A DNA stretch of 64,000 nucleotides, taken from positions 1,178,001 through 1,242,000 of the forward strand of contig CAWJLE010000003.1 of the NCBI GenBank assembly GCA_963843645.1, read 5' to 3'. Under the pieces are notes generated by a model. The model was not told the origin of the DNA and made no database searches. It was given only the letters and a program-made list of their open reading frames with translations. Position 1 is the first letter of the stretch. Every line of letters begins with the position of its first letter. The position numbers were made by a program, and so were the translations under genes. The DNA is from CAWJLE01 sp963843645. GTDB taxonomy: Bacteria > Chloroflexota > Anaerolineae > DAOTYC01. Shown one piece after another: positions 17,276 through 26,878 of this stretch.

Positions 17276-17649
17276 AGTTTTCCCTTTCGGCAATTCGCCT
17301 GTTACGGCCCCGTTCAAGCGATCCTATACGTTAAACACCATTATAATGTATTATATCATATCCTAGCTTCGAATAAATAGGACGTTTGTACTAGGGAGTG
17401 AATGAGATTGACTGCCTTCATTGAGTCTGTTATAATAACGACATGGTTTCGAGCCAATTGGTGCTCATCCTCCATTGCAGCCCCCGGTGGCCGAATAGCG
17501 CGTCTTTTTCAGGCGTGGACGACTTCCCTGATGTCAGCCTGTCACTCCGGATGCAGCGAAGAGTCCGTTTCCATTCGCCTCGCTACGATCCCCTCTTGTG
17601 GTGAGGGCTTTGAAGTGTCGCTAATGTCACAGCTTGGGAGAGGTACTAT
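17276..17649. other. Divergent promoter region between WD40 and TPR-propeller genes
   Basis: AT-rich region with several TATAAT-like boxes on the minus strand (around 17339-17360) that could drive the WD40 gene, and a strong rightward promoter (17408-17436). The leader of the rightward gene is about 205 nt long. No convincing short gene was found in it. Confidence 0.6.
17408..17436 (+). promoter_or_regulatory. Strong sigma70-type promoter for the propeller gene cluster
   Basis: TTGACT (17408-17413), 17-bp spacer and TATAAT (17431-17436). The predicted start near 17443 leaves an unusually long leader of about 205 nt before the TTG start at 17650. Confidence 0.75.
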
Positions 17650-20139
17650 TTGGCAAGTGTAGAAGAACTCGAGCGCAGGCTACATCTGCTTCGCCAGAAA
17701 TATGAAGCCGGAGCGATCTCGGTGGAGCAGTTCGAGACTGAAGTCGAGAAGCTTCAGTTCAAGGACGGAGTGGGCCGCTGTTGGATGCTGGGCGCCCAAT
17801 CGGGCAAGTGGTATTTCCACGACGGCACCGGCTGGAAGCAGGCGGAGCCTCCCCGCCCGGCGCCGGCCCGGCGGGAGGCCGACGATACCACCCGCGTCCT
17901 TCGCCGCTCGAAGGCGGATGTTTCAGCACCGATACCCGCCGTGGTTTTGCCCGGTCCAAACGTGCGGACCGAGTCGCGTCCACCGACCGCGCTGTTCGTT
18001 GGTTGCGGCATCCTGGCGGTCCTGGCCCTGGTGTTCGTTGCTGTTCTGGCCATCGTCTTTCTCCGCCCCGAGGGAGGCCCCATCCCCACTCCGACCCACG
18101 TCGCCGTTATGCCGCTGCCTGATTCAGCCACAATCACACCGACACCGGCGCCGGCCATTATGGGCGAGGCCACCGCCACGTTGTCCCTGGCCAGCGACAC
18201 TTCCGTGCTGCTGGGCGAGGCCGACGCGTTGATGCTGAAGGGCCAGTACGCCGACGCGGCAGTGCGCTACCAGAGGGCCGCTGAATTGCAGCCCGCACTC
18301 GCCGGGGCGTACTCCCGTTGGGCCCGCGCGCTGCGCCTGAACTATCCGCCTCAGCCCGAGGAGGCCCTGGCGAAGGCCATCGTCGCCTCCAGACTGGACC
18401 CCGAGAACGCCGAGGCGCTGACCGAGCTGGCCCTGGACAACCTGGCGCTGGGTCGGGCGGTGGACGCAATTTCGGCGGCCGAGCGCGCGACCAATCTGGA
18501 TCCGCGCAGCGCCGACGCTCAGGCAGCCATGGGCGAGATATTTCTCGACAGCGGGCGGCTCGAGGAAGGTGCGGCCAAGGCCCAGCTGGCGGTTCAGCTC
18601 AACGCCTCCAGCGTCGCCGCCCACCAGACGCTGGGCCATGCACTCGTGCTCAGCAGTCAGGGCGACCTGGCTCTCGCTCAGTTCCAGGCCGTGGTGACCC
18701 TGGAGCCCCAAGTTGCCGGACATTATGTCGATCTCGGGACGCACCTGCGACGCCTGAGCCGATTTGAGGACGCCATCCAGGCCTACGAGACGGCCATCAG
18801 CATCGATCCCGGCCTGGCCGCGGCATACGATGGATTGGGCCGTGCCTATTTCTCCGGTCCCGCCGACTATGACAAAGCCATCGCTGCGTTCGACAAGGCC
18901 ATGGATCTGGCGCCGCAGCTGGCGGCCGCGCACTCCGGTGCGGGTTGGACCTATGTAATGAAGGGTGACGGCGCCAAGGCTGTGGCCGCTTTCCAGGCGG
19001 CCCTGGGATTGGCCCCTGACTTGCAGGAGGCCAAAGACGGCCTGGCCCGAGCCCAGAGTCTCCCCGCGCAGGTGCTGGCCGCCGCGGGCTCCACTCCGGA
19101 AGCGGGCGCGGACGGTGCGCCCCCTGCTGCGGAGGAACCCACGCCCAAGCCCATCCGTCGGCCGGCCGCGACGAAGGCAGCCGCCGCCCCGGCCGCTGAT
19201 GCCGGAGCGCCTGCGCCGGCGGGCAAGGCAGGCGAGCCAGCCGCCGACACGCCGGGGCCGCAGTTGCCCGGGCGAATCATCTACCCGGTGTTCCACAACG
19301 ATCAGGCCAGCTACGACGTCTACCTGCGTCCGGCGGACGGCAGCGGCGGAGAGGACGCCCAGTTCATTATGGGCCAGGCCAGCCAGCCGGCAGCCAGCTG
19401 GGACGGCAAAATGCTCGCACTACGCAGCTGGAAGCGTGACAACCGCGGCATCGCGGCCATGGACCTGGCCGGGATCGCAGTGGGCGGAAACTACCATCGT
19501 CTCACCGACCAGTCTTTCATGGAGGACGCGATGCCGGCCTTCTCGCCGGACGGCGGCACGGTCGTATTCGAATCTCGACGTGACTCGGATCGACAGAGCC
19601 GCATCTACGTCGCCCCGACGGAAGGCGGCCACGACCACACGCTGGTAGTCGACTTGAAGCCCGTGATCGGCATTACGCCGAACTGGCTCAAGAATAACCA
19701 GATCATTTACAGCGGCTGCACCAACAGTGGAACCTGTGGGTTGATTACGGTGGGAGCCGGGGGCGGCGAGGCGAAGGCCCTTACAGACCAGGGTTCAGAC
19801 CAATCGCCGGCGGGCTCGCCGGACGGGAAGCGTATCGCCTTCATGTCGCAGCGCGGGGGCAACTGGGACATCTTCGTGATGGATGTCGATGGCGGCAACA
19901 TCGTCCAATTGACCCAGAATCGGGCCGACGACGGCCTGCCGGCCTGGTCGCCGGACGGCAACTACATTGCCTACGCGTCCAACGATGGCGGCGTCTGGGG
20001 CATATGGGCCATCGGCGCCGACGGCTCCAACCCTCATAAGATCTTCAACGTGGCAGGCAGCATCGATGGTCGGGTGTCCGGTGAAGACGAGAACAAGTCG
20101 AAGGGCTGGACCGAAGAAAGGTTGGCCTGGATTCCGTAA
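17650..20139 (+). CDS. Membrane-anchored TPR / PD40 beta-propeller protein
   Basis: 829 residues. The N-terminus is a short SHOCT-like helix (L-R-Q-K-Y-E-A-G-A-I-S) followed by a W-Y-F-H-D-G-T-G-W-K motif of the GYF/DUF2510-like kind. One membrane helix lies at about 113-138, then a Pro/Thr-rich stalk, at least six TPR units (about 185-475), an Ala/Pro-rich linker and a C-terminal TolB-type propeller with repeated S-P-D-G motifs. The order implies a short cytoplasmic head and a large external part. The propeller carries the insert I-I-Y-S-G-C-x5-C-G-L shared with the next two genes, and the same ending (G-W-T-E-E-R-L-A-W). TTG start at 17650 with GGGAGAGG upstream. Confidence 0.85.
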   Translation: MASVEELERRLHLLRQKYEAGAISVEQFETEVEKLQFKDGVGRCWMLGAQSGKWYFHDGTGWKQAEPPRPAPARREADDTTRVLRRSKADVSAPIPAVVLPGPNVRTESRPPTALFVGCGILAVLALVFVAVLAIVFLRPEGGPIPTPTHVAVMPLPDSATITPTPAPAIMGEATATLSLASDTSVLLGEADALMLKGQYADAAVRYQRAAELQPALAGAYSRWARALRLNYPPQPEEALAKAIVASRLDPENAEALTELALDNLALGRAVDAISAAERATNLDPRSADAQAAMGEIFLDSGRLEEGAAKAQLAVQLNASSVAAHQTLGHALVLSSQGDLALAQFQAVVTLEPQVAGHYVDLGTHLRRLSRFEDAIQAYETAISIDPGLAAAYDGLGRAYFSGPADYDKAIAAFDKAMDLAPQLAAAHSGAGWTYVMKGDGAKAVAAFQAALGLAPDLQEAKDGLARAQSLPAQVLAAAGSTPEAGADGAPPAAEEPTPKPIRRPAATKAAAAPAADAGAPAPAGKAGEPAADTPGPQLPGRIIYPVFHNDQASYDVYLRPADGSGGEDAQFIMGQASQPAASWDGKMLALRSWKRDNRGIAAMDLAGIAVGGNYHRLTDQSFMEDAMPAFSPDGGTVVFESRRDSDRQSRIYVAPTEGGHDHTLVVDLKPVIGITPNWLKNNQIIYSGCTNSGTCGLITVGAGGGEAKALTDQGSDQSPAGSPDGKRIAFMSQRGGNWDIFVMDVDGGNIVQLTQNRADDGLPAWSPDGNYIAYASNDGGVWGIWAIGADGSNPHKIFNVAGSIDGRVSGEDENKSKGWTEERLAWIP

Positions 20140-20186
20140 TCAACGTGGTTGCTCGTTGTGGTTGTGATTGAGGAGGTTGTGGCGTC

Positions 20187-22178
20187 ATGCCACCTGCTTA
20201 CTCTCGCCGGGCTGTAACGCGACACATCGTACCGGTTTGCCTCGTGCTCGCCCTGATCCTGACTGCCTGCTCGAGGCTCCCCGGCACGCCGAGCATCGGC
20301 CCTTCTGATGTGGACCTGGGCGGCGGGCCTACGCCCGTCATCCTGACCCTGGTCTATCAGGACAACTTCGCCGACCAGTCCAGCGGTTGGGACGACGCAT
20401 TCGACACGTACACGACGAAGCAGTACGGCGGGGACCGGTACCACATCGAGGTTCGCGCGCCCGACCTCTTCGCCTGGGGCCTGTCAAATCGAAACATCTC
20501 CGACTTCGTTTTGGAAGTCAAAGCCAGGCAAGAGGACGGCCCGGACAACAACTGCTACGGCGTCATCTTCCGGTATCAGGACCCCGACAACTTCTACCGC
20601 TTCGACGTGACTGGTGACGGCTTCTTCCTGCTGAGCAAGTTCGTCGCGGGCCGGTGGCTGACTCTGGTGGATTGGACCACATCACCCGCCATCCATCGCG
20701 GCGTGGCAGAGAATACCCTGCGCATATCGTGTCTGGGGCAGAGCATCTCCGCTTACGTGAACGGGCAACTGGTGGCGTCGGTTCTCGATGATACGTTCCG
20801 TCAGGGCGACATCGGTCTCTTCGCCGGCACGTTCGACCAACCGGACGTCGAAATCAGCTACGACGATCTGGTCGTTTGGGCTCCGCCTGGCGTGGCGATC
20901 ACTCTGCGGCCGCCATCCGGCCAACCCGCCGGACCTCGACCGCAGTCCAGCCCGGCTTCGTCGCACACCTTGCCGGTCACGGCGACCGGGACCCTCACGC
21001 AGTCCGCGCCGTCGCCGTCTGTGGCTCCGACCGGCGGCGCACTGCCGGCTTCTTCGTCTCCCACCGCCCCGCCGACGGCGACGTCCGGCCCGCTCGTTGC
21101 TCCATCCGGCGAGCCTGTCATCCTCACGCCCGCCGCCCCCGAATTTGAGAGTCCTTTGCGGCCGGCAGACACGGGCGTCCCAATCACGTTGACGACCGTT
21201 CTGACCCCCGCCGCCGGCGTCACCGCAACCGTGCCCGCCCGTCCTGTCGGAAAGCTCGTTCCGGGGTCTCCGGTCGCCGCCGCAAGGCTGCCTGCGCACG
21301 TCTCCAGCGATCAGCTGAAGCCGCACAACGCGCCGGTCCAGCAGGGCAAGATAGCCTATCCGATGTTCGACACCACGCGCGGCGTCTACGACGTCTATCT
21401 CCTGGATCTGAGCAGCGGGCAGTCGCGCCGGGTGATCGAGAACGCGAGCCAGCCGGCGTTGAACGCGGCAGGGACCCACATCGCATACCGCTCCTGGGCC
21501 AACGATATGCGCGGGCTCATCAGCCGCGATTTAGGGGGGACGCAGATCTGGCGCTTCACCACGTATAGCGAAGCCGCGCGCCCGGTGTGGTCGCCTAACG
21601 AGGACCTGTTCTTGTTCCACTCCCGCCAGGAGTCGGACCGCATTTCGCGCCTCTTCCGCACCCGAGACACCGCGGTGGAGGGTCTGCGACGCGATGGGGA
21701 AGTCATCAAGGGCGAGAGTCCAGACTTTCTCGACGCCACGCACATCGTCTATCGGGGCTGCCTCGGCAACAACTGCGGGCTGATCACTTATGCACTGGAC
21801 GACGGCACGGCGGCCCAAATCACCGACAACCTGTCGGACACCGCTCCCGCCGCCTCGCCTGACGGCCAACGCATTGCGTTCATGTCGCAGCGAGGCGCTG
21901 ACTGGGACGTCTTCGTCGTCAATCGAGACGGCTCGGGGCTCGCCGATTTGACGCCTGATCCGTCCAATCAGGGCTTGCCCGCGTGGTCGCCTGACGGGCG
22001 TCAGATCGCGTACCTGTCCGATCGAGACGGCCCCTGGAAGCTGTGGATCATGAACGCCGACGGCAAGGGGGCCTACCAGGCCGCGCAATTGCCGGGCTCC
22101 CCCGACGGCAGAGTCCGGACGGCCCAGTCCTTCGAATCCGCCGGCTGGACCGAAGAGCACATTTCGTGGTCGAAATAG
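20187..22178 (+). CDS. Lipoprotein with LamG-like and PD40 propeller domains
   Basis: 663 residues. A lipobox L-T-A-C puts the lipidated Cys at residue 28, so the mature protein is tethered outside the membrane. Residues about 57-232 form a jelly-roll (LamG/DUF1080-like) domain beginning Y-Q-D-N-F-A-D-Q-S-S-G-W and containing Y-V-N-G-Q-L-V-A-S; the same fold is found in the secreted proteins at 30 and 32 kb. A Pro/Ser/Thr linker (about 235-370) leads to a TolB-type propeller with I-V-Y-R-G-C-x4-C-G-L and the ending G-W-T-E-E-H-I-S-W. The gene starts 48 nt after the TPR-propeller gene. Likely a surface sensor or carbohydrate-binding protein; the ligand is unknown. Confidence 0.85.
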   Translation: MPPAYSRRAVTRHIVPVCLVLALILTACSRLPGTPSIGPSDVDLGGGPTPVILTLVYQDNFADQSSGWDDAFDTYTTKQYGGDRYHIEVRAPDLFAWGLSNRNISDFVLEVKARQEDGPDNNCYGVIFRYQDPDNFYRFDVTGDGFFLLSKFVAGRWLTLVDWTTSPAIHRGVAENTLRISCLGQSISAYVNGQLVASVLDDTFRQGDIGLFAGTFDQPDVEISYDDLVVWAPPGVAITLRPPSGQPAGPRPQSSPASSHTLPVTATGTLTQSAPSPSVAPTGGALPASSSPTAPPTATSGPLVAPSGEPVILTPAAPEFESPLRPADTGVPITLTTVLTPAAGVTATVPARPVGKLVPGSPVAAARLPAHVSSDQLKPHNAPVQQGKIAYPMFDTTRGVYDVYLLDLSSGQSRRVIENASQPALNAAGTHIAYRSWANDMRGLISRDLGGTQIWRFTTYSEAARPVWSPNEDLFLFHSRQESDRISRLFRTRDTAVEGLRRDGEVIKGESPDFLDATHIVYRGCLGNNCGLITYALDDGTAAQITDNLSDTAPAASPDGQRIAFMSQRGADWDVFVVNRDGSGLADLTPDPSNQGLPAWSPDGRQIAYLSDRDGPWKLWIMNADGKGAYQAAQLPGSPDGRVRTAQSFESAGWTEEHISWSK

Positions 22179-22181
22179 CCA

Positions 22182-22384
22182 GGCGGTCAGCGAACAGCAG
22201 TCAGCGATCAGCAGTCAGCAATCAGCGGTCAGCCTGTCAGCGACCGCACTGGTGATCGACACGCACTCCGGGCAGCCTCTCGAACGAGTCACGTCCGAAC
22301 GGGTTTCTCTTCACTGCCCGCTGACCGCTGACCGGTGAGCGCTGACCGCTGTTCGCTGAGCGCTGATTGCTGATCGCTGATTGC
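22182..22384. repeat. GCTGA(T/C)CGCTGA-type degenerate tandem/inverted repeat
   Basis: Left arm 22182-22241 is built of TCAGCxxxCAG units (TCAGCGATCAGCAGTCAGCA) and right arm 22314-22384 of their reverse complements (GCTGATTGCTGATCGCTGAT), around a ~72-nt spacer. The whole can fold into a long imperfect stem. It fills the gap between the lipoprotein and kinase genes. Confidence 0.85.
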
Positions 22385-22404
22385 TTCTTGTGGAGACGTT
22401 GCCC

Positions 22405-25365
22405 ATGACAGATCTTGCGGGACAGACCATAGGCAAATACCAGATCCTGGAACGTCTGGGCCAGGGCGGCATGGCCGAGGTATACAAGGGCTTCCATCCC
22501 GGCCTGCAGCGGAACGTCGCGATCAAGATCCTCCACAGCTACCTGGCCGAAGCCCAGGACTTCGTGGGGCGTTTCCAACGGGAGGCCCGCGCCATCGCCG
22601 CCCTGCGCCACCCCAACATCGTGCAGGTCTTCGACTTCGACTGCGAGAACGACGCGTACTACATGGTCATGGAGTTCATCGATGGTCCCACGCTGAAGAG
22701 CCGCGTGCAGGATCTGCAGAATCGCGGAGAAAGCCTCCCCTCCGCGGAAGTCGTCCGCATCTTTCGGGCGCTTGGGTCCGCGATCGACTACGCGCATTCA
22801 CGAGGTGTCGTGCACCGCGACATCAAGCCGGCGAACATCATGTTCGACCACGAGGGCAACGTTTATCTGACCGACTTCGGCATCGCCTACATCGTCGGCG
22901 GCTCGCGCTACACCGTGACCGGCGGGATCACCGGCACCCCGACTTACATGGCGCCCGAGCAGGGTCTGGGGAGCGCCGGCGACGAACGCAGCGACATCTA
23001 CTCCCTGGGCGTCATCCTCTACGAGATACTCACCGGCGCGGTACCGTTCGACGCGCCGACTCCTATCGGCATCATCATGAAGCACGTGAACGAGCCGCTG
23101 CCCCGACCGTCACTTGTCCGGCCCGATCTGGCCAAGCGGCCCGCCGTCGAGCAGGTCATCCTCCGTGCGCTGAGCAAGGAGCCACAAGACCGCTTCGCGA
23201 CCGCCTCTGCGCTTGCGCGTGCACTGGAGGTAGCTTTCGTCAGCGGGGACGCCACTCTGATCGAGCGCCCGGCGGAGCCCGCGCCCCTCTCGGCGCGCCC
23301 CAACTGGACGCAGTCCGACGGCCCCGTTACGCCGCCGCCCGATAGCTGCTCGCCCACGGACCAGCCCACGATCGTGAGCCGCCGCCGCGGCGCATGGGCC
23401 TCGCTTCCCATGATGGCCGGCGTCGGCGTGCTGGTGTGCATCGTCGCTTTGTTTGCCCTGTTCGTCGTTTACCCGCGAACCGCCCACGCGCCTACAATCG
23501 TGATTCCAACTGTAGTCGACGCGGACGACCTCAAGCCGGAAGGCACAGCCGTCGCGCTCGCCGGCACCCCGCCGGCCGAGGCCACGCCGGAGGCTCGGAC
23601 CACCGCCGACTCCGGGCATCTCGTCGCCCCATCGGCCCCCGTCGTCACGCCGGCAGCAGCCACCGCCAGCCCTACACCGAAGCGGACACCACTGCCGCTG
23701 ATCGTGCCCACCGACAGAGCGCTGGCCGTCGCCCAGCCGGTCCGGTCCGGGCTCATCACCCGCTTCGACGACCTGGTCGACTGGAAGCGCGTCCGCCAGG
23801 TGAACGGCACGTTGACCCAGTCCACCTCGCCGGTGCACGACAACGCCTCGTTCAGCGCGCAGCTGTCGTACCAGTTTGCGCCGGGCAGCGACTTCGTCGT
23901 CTTCGAGAAGGCTTATCCGTTGGAAGGCCGCCCCACCCAAATCAGCGCGTGGGTTTACGGGGATGGCAGCGGCGTCTTCCTCAACTGCTGGATCAGCGAC
24001 GTCGATCAGGAGGTCTGGCAGTTCTCGTTCGGCCAGGTGACGCACACCGGCTGGCGGGAGATGACCGCCAATCTGAACCCCAACTCGGCGTCGGGCGACA
24101 GCCGGCAGGTTTCCGGTGACATCAGCGCCACCATGGATTACCCAATCGACTTCCAGGCACTGGTTCTGGATCACGCGCCAGATTCCTCGGCAGGCAGCGG
24201 CAAGATCTACCTCGGCGAGATGACAGCAATCGAAATGCCCTCGTCGGTTCAACCGACAGGCACCTCCCCGCTCACGCCGACGGTGGCCGTCGCGACGCCA
24301 GCCATCGCCACCGTCCAGCCGACTCCCGCCATGGAGACCGAGCCCCCACCCACAGTGGCCTCGACCCTCGCGGCGCCGGCTGTCGCTACGGTGCAGCCGA
24401 CTCCGGCCGTCCCGACTGAGACCTCACCTCTCGTGACCGCGACCGTCACAGCACCCGCGGCGACGTTGGCTTCAGCCAGAGCCAGCGAGTCGGAGAATGC
24501 GACGCCCAGTCCGCCCGCCGGACACCTGGCATTCGTCGTCTTCAAGCCCGGCATGACCAAGGCCACCTACGACCTCTACGTCAGCAACGTCGACGGCACT
24601 GAGCGCCGCCTGGTCTGGGAATGGGCCCGCCAGCCGAGGTTCCGCCGCTCGGACGGCCGCCTGATCTTCGACGGAGACGGCCAGGGCAAGGATAATCTGT
24701 GGGCCGTCAATCTCGACGGCAGTGATGCACGGGAAATGAGCGTCCACCCTGAGGACGGCCATCCGAACTGGTCCCCCAGCGGAGACCGCGTGCTGTTCGA
24801 CTCCGAGTTCTACACCTGGGGCGCTACCGCCGCGCGCCGTATCTGGACCATCTGGACCAACGACACCGCCGAGAAAGGGATCGAGCCGAAATCGGTGCAG
24901 GTCGCCGGCCGCGTCATCGCCGGGCGGTCACCGGTCTGGTTGCAGAACGACTGGATCGTATACACCGGCTGCGATTTCTGGGCCGGCGGCGGAAGCTGCG
25001 GCCTGTACACGTCTCCCAGCTGGGGCGCCGACACAGCCCGTCAGCTCACCACCGATCCCGAAGACACGGCTGCGGACTCGTTTGGCGATCGCATCGTCTA
25101 CGCTTCACACACCGATGGCAACTGGGAGGTCTACGCGATCAATTTCGACGGCAGCGGCCGGGCGAACCTGACCGCCAACCCGGCCAACGACGGCATGCCC
25201 ACCTTTTCGCCCGACGGCCGGTACGTTGCGTTTGTCTCCGATCGCGGTGGCGCGTGGGCGCTTTGGATGATGAATCCCGACGGCTCCGCGCAGACCAGAC
25301 TGTTCGATCTCCCCGGCTCCCTCGGTCCCGACTGGACCGGCGAGCGCATCTCCTGGGGTCCGTGA
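22405..25365 (+). CDS. Transmembrane Ser/Thr kinase with extracellular CBM-like and PD40 propeller domains
   Basis: 986 residues. Cytoplasmic Hanks kinase at about 11-275 with G-Q-G-G-M-A-E-V, Lys41 in V-A-I-K, H-R-D at 137-139, D-F-G at 157-159 and A-P-E-Q, all intact. One membrane helix at about 333-355 follows a Pro-rich segment. Outside are a carbohydrate-binding-like beta-sandwich (R-F-D-D-L-V-D-W-K-R; A-W-V-Y-G-D-G-S-G), a Pro/Thr/Ala stalk and a TolB-type propeller with I-V-Y-T-G-C-x8-C-G-L and the ending D-W-T-G-E-R-I-S-W. This is receptor-kinase topology, with the outer modules presumably sensing a wall or envelope ligand. ATG at 22405; a GTG at 22390 is possible. Confidence 0.9.
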   Translation: MTDLAGQTIGKYQILERLGQGGMAEVYKGFHPGLQRNVAIKILHSYLAEAQDFVGRFQREARAIAALRHPNIVQVFDFDCENDAYYMVMEFIDGPTLKSRVQDLQNRGESLPSAEVVRIFRALGSAIDYAHSRGVVHRDIKPANIMFDHEGNVYLTDFGIAYIVGGSRYTVTGGITGTPTYMAPEQGLGSAGDERSDIYSLGVILYEILTGAVPFDAPTPIGIIMKHVNEPLPRPSLVRPDLAKRPAVEQVILRALSKEPQDRFATASALARALEVAFVSGDATLIERPAEPAPLSARPNWTQSDGPVTPPPDSCSPTDQPTIVSRRRGAWASLPMMAGVGVLVCIVALFALFVVYPRTAHAPTIVIPTVVDADDLKPEGTAVALAGTPPAEATPEARTTADSGHLVAPSAPVVTPAAATASPTPKRTPLPLIVPTDRALAVAQPVRSGLITRFDDLVDWKRVRQVNGTLTQSTSPVHDNASFSAQLSYQFAPGSDFVVFEKAYPLEGRPTQISAWVYGDGSGVFLNCWISDVDQEVWQFSFGQVTHTGWREMTANLNPNSASGDSRQVSGDISATMDYPIDFQALVLDHAPDSSAGSGKIYLGEMTAIEMPSSVQPTGTSPLTPTVAVATPAIATVQPTPAMETEPPPTVASTLAAPAVATVQPTPAVPTETSPLVTATVTAPAATLASARASESENATPSPPAGHLAFVVFKPGMTKATYDLYVSNVDGTERRLVWEWARQPRFRRSDGRLIFDGDGQGKDNLWAVNLDGSDAREMSVHPEDGHPNWSPSGDRVLFDSEFYTWGATAARRIWTIWTNDTAEKGIEPKSVQVAGRVIAGRSPVWLQNDWIVYTGCDFWAGGGSCGLYTSPSWGADTARQLTTDPEDTAADSFGDRIVYASHTDGNWEVYAINFDGSGRANLTANPANDGMPTFSPDGRYVAFVSDRGGAWALWMMNPDGSAQTRLFDLPGSLGPDWTGERISWGP

Positions 25366-25563
25366 CGACGGCTCTGACCCTCCCGCCTCACCACATTCGT
25401 TCCTCACGTCGATTGTGAACGTCGCCCTGCGAGATGTGGGCGAGTCATAAACGGGCCAAAGAATCTCTCTCGAACTCTCCTCTCGGCTTTTGCGTCCTCC
25501 ACAATGTCGACTATACTGGTATAAGCTGTATGGCACTAAACCGCATATAACGGAGGTTCATTT

Positions 25564-26037
25564 ATGTCGTTCAAGGACTTTGTCCAGCGTCCCTTCGGAC
25601 GCCGGCTGTTCTTGCAGAGCCTGTCCACGGCTTTGCTTGGTTCGCTGGCTGGTCGCCACATCACGGCCGAGGCCCAATCGGACTCCCCCCTCAAGCAATA
25701 CCTGCCCCTCCTTTACCCTTCGCCTCAGTTTACATCGTCGGTCCACGTGGTTCGCAACATTCCGGTACCGACGTTTTCCGGCGGAGACAACCACCATCCC
25801 GGCGTGGAAAGCCTGCTCGCGCTGCTGGGCCAGAATGGGGTCAAATTCTACCGGCACAACGTTGCCGACGCCTTGTCAGGCCCCGACGGCATCGTTGCCG
25901 CGGATGATGTCGTGCTGATCAAGGTCAACGCCCAGTGGAAATACCGCGGCGCCACTAACAGCGACGTCGTTCGCGGCATCATTCAACGCGTCCTGGACCA
26001 CCCGGGCGGCTTCACCGGCGAGGTGGTCATCTTCTAG
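25564..26037 (+). CDS. DUF362 protein, Tat-exported, 5' part before an in-frame amber codon
   Basis: The ATG at 25564 follows CGGAGG. The N-terminus is a twin-arginine signal (F-G-R-R-L-F-L-Q-S-L, then a hydrophobic stretch and A-x-A cleavage region), so the protein is made for Tat export. The DUF362 domain begins at I-K-V-N-A-Q-W-K. Translation stops at TAG (26035-26037) after G-E-V-V-I-F, yet the same frame continues for 276 codons with clear DUF362 sequence. GAG to TAG would restore I-F-E-N-G-Q, so a single nonsense change is the simplest reading. Other genes here use TAG as a normal stop, so recoding is unlikely. Confidence 0.7.
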   Translation: MSFKDFVQRPFGRRLFLQSLSTALLGSLAGRHITAEAQSDSPLKQYLPLLYPSPQFTSSVHVVRNIPVPTFSGGDNHHPGVESLLALLGQNGVKFYRHNVADALSGPDGIVAADDVVLIKVNAQWKYRGATNSDVVRGIIQRVLDHPGGFTGEVVIF

Positions 26038-26865
26038 AACGGCCAGGGACGCGGCAGCCTGGACTGCAATACGAGCAGCAGTTACGGCGGTGATACCAGC
26101 ATTCAGGCCAACGCAGAGAACCACCTCCACAGCTTCACTTACCTGGCAAACACCATCTTCGGGACGACGGGACGGGTCAGCACCTTTCTGCTCGATCCCG
26201 TCCGGAGCACCCTGGTGTCCGATACGAACCACACCGCCAATGGTTACCGGAAACTCAACCCGCACCCCGAGCGCGGCCAGGCCTGGAACATCTCCTATCC
26301 GTGCTTCACGTCCGCCCGAGGACACCGCGTGGAGCTCGCCAAAGGGCTTTGGAACAGCCAGACCCAGAGTTACGACGCCAATCGGCTGAAGCTCATCAAC
26401 GTGCCCGTTCTGAAGACTCATGGCGGATGCGGTGTCACCGGCGCACTGAAGCTCTTCTACGGCGTCCTGTCCCAGTCGTTCAACTTCAGTGGCTATCACT
26501 ACACCCAGATCGGCACCGTCCTCGGTGAAATGATGGCCCACGTTCGGGCACCCGACCTGAACATCATGGACTGCATCTGGATCAGCCAGGGTCAGCTGGC
26601 AGGCTACCCCGCCAGCGCCACCTCGCGGCAGAATACCCTGGTCGCCGGGCTCGACCCCGTCGCCCTCGACTACTGGGCAGGCAAAAACATCCTCTACGGT
26701 TACGACCACAACGCCAACCACAATCCGGACGATCCCTCGAAGTACACCGACAGCTGTTTCTCCCAGTACCTGGACCAGGCCGTGGCAGAGATCAACGGCT
26801 GCGGCGGCCTTCGCGGTCAGGCGGTCACTCGCGAAGATTCGGCCATTGCCGTCTACTCCGCGTAG
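26038..26865 (+). pseudogene. DUF362 protein, 3' part after the amber codon
   Basis: The in-frame continuation of the Tat-exported DUF362 gene: N-G-Q-G-R-G-S-L, later the conserved L-I-N-V-P-V-L-K-T-H and A-L-K-L-F-Y-G-V, and a C-terminal D-P-V-A-L-D-Y-W. It has no start signal of its own upstream of the conserved region; an internal ATG or GTG could express a fragment. Unlike the paralogue at 10 kb it has no ferredoxin domain. With the 5' part it would make a 433-residue exported protein. Confidence 0.7.
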
Positions 26866-26878
26866 CACGCTATTCGAA

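Noticed and set aside
22182..22384. Possible CRISPR array
   Set aside because: Units are about 7 nt and degenerate, mirrored rather than direct, with no unique spacers of uniform length.
26035..26037. Pyrrolysine or general amber recoding
   Set aside because: Other genes end at TAG in this window (for example at 22178 and 29441), and no pyl genes are seen.
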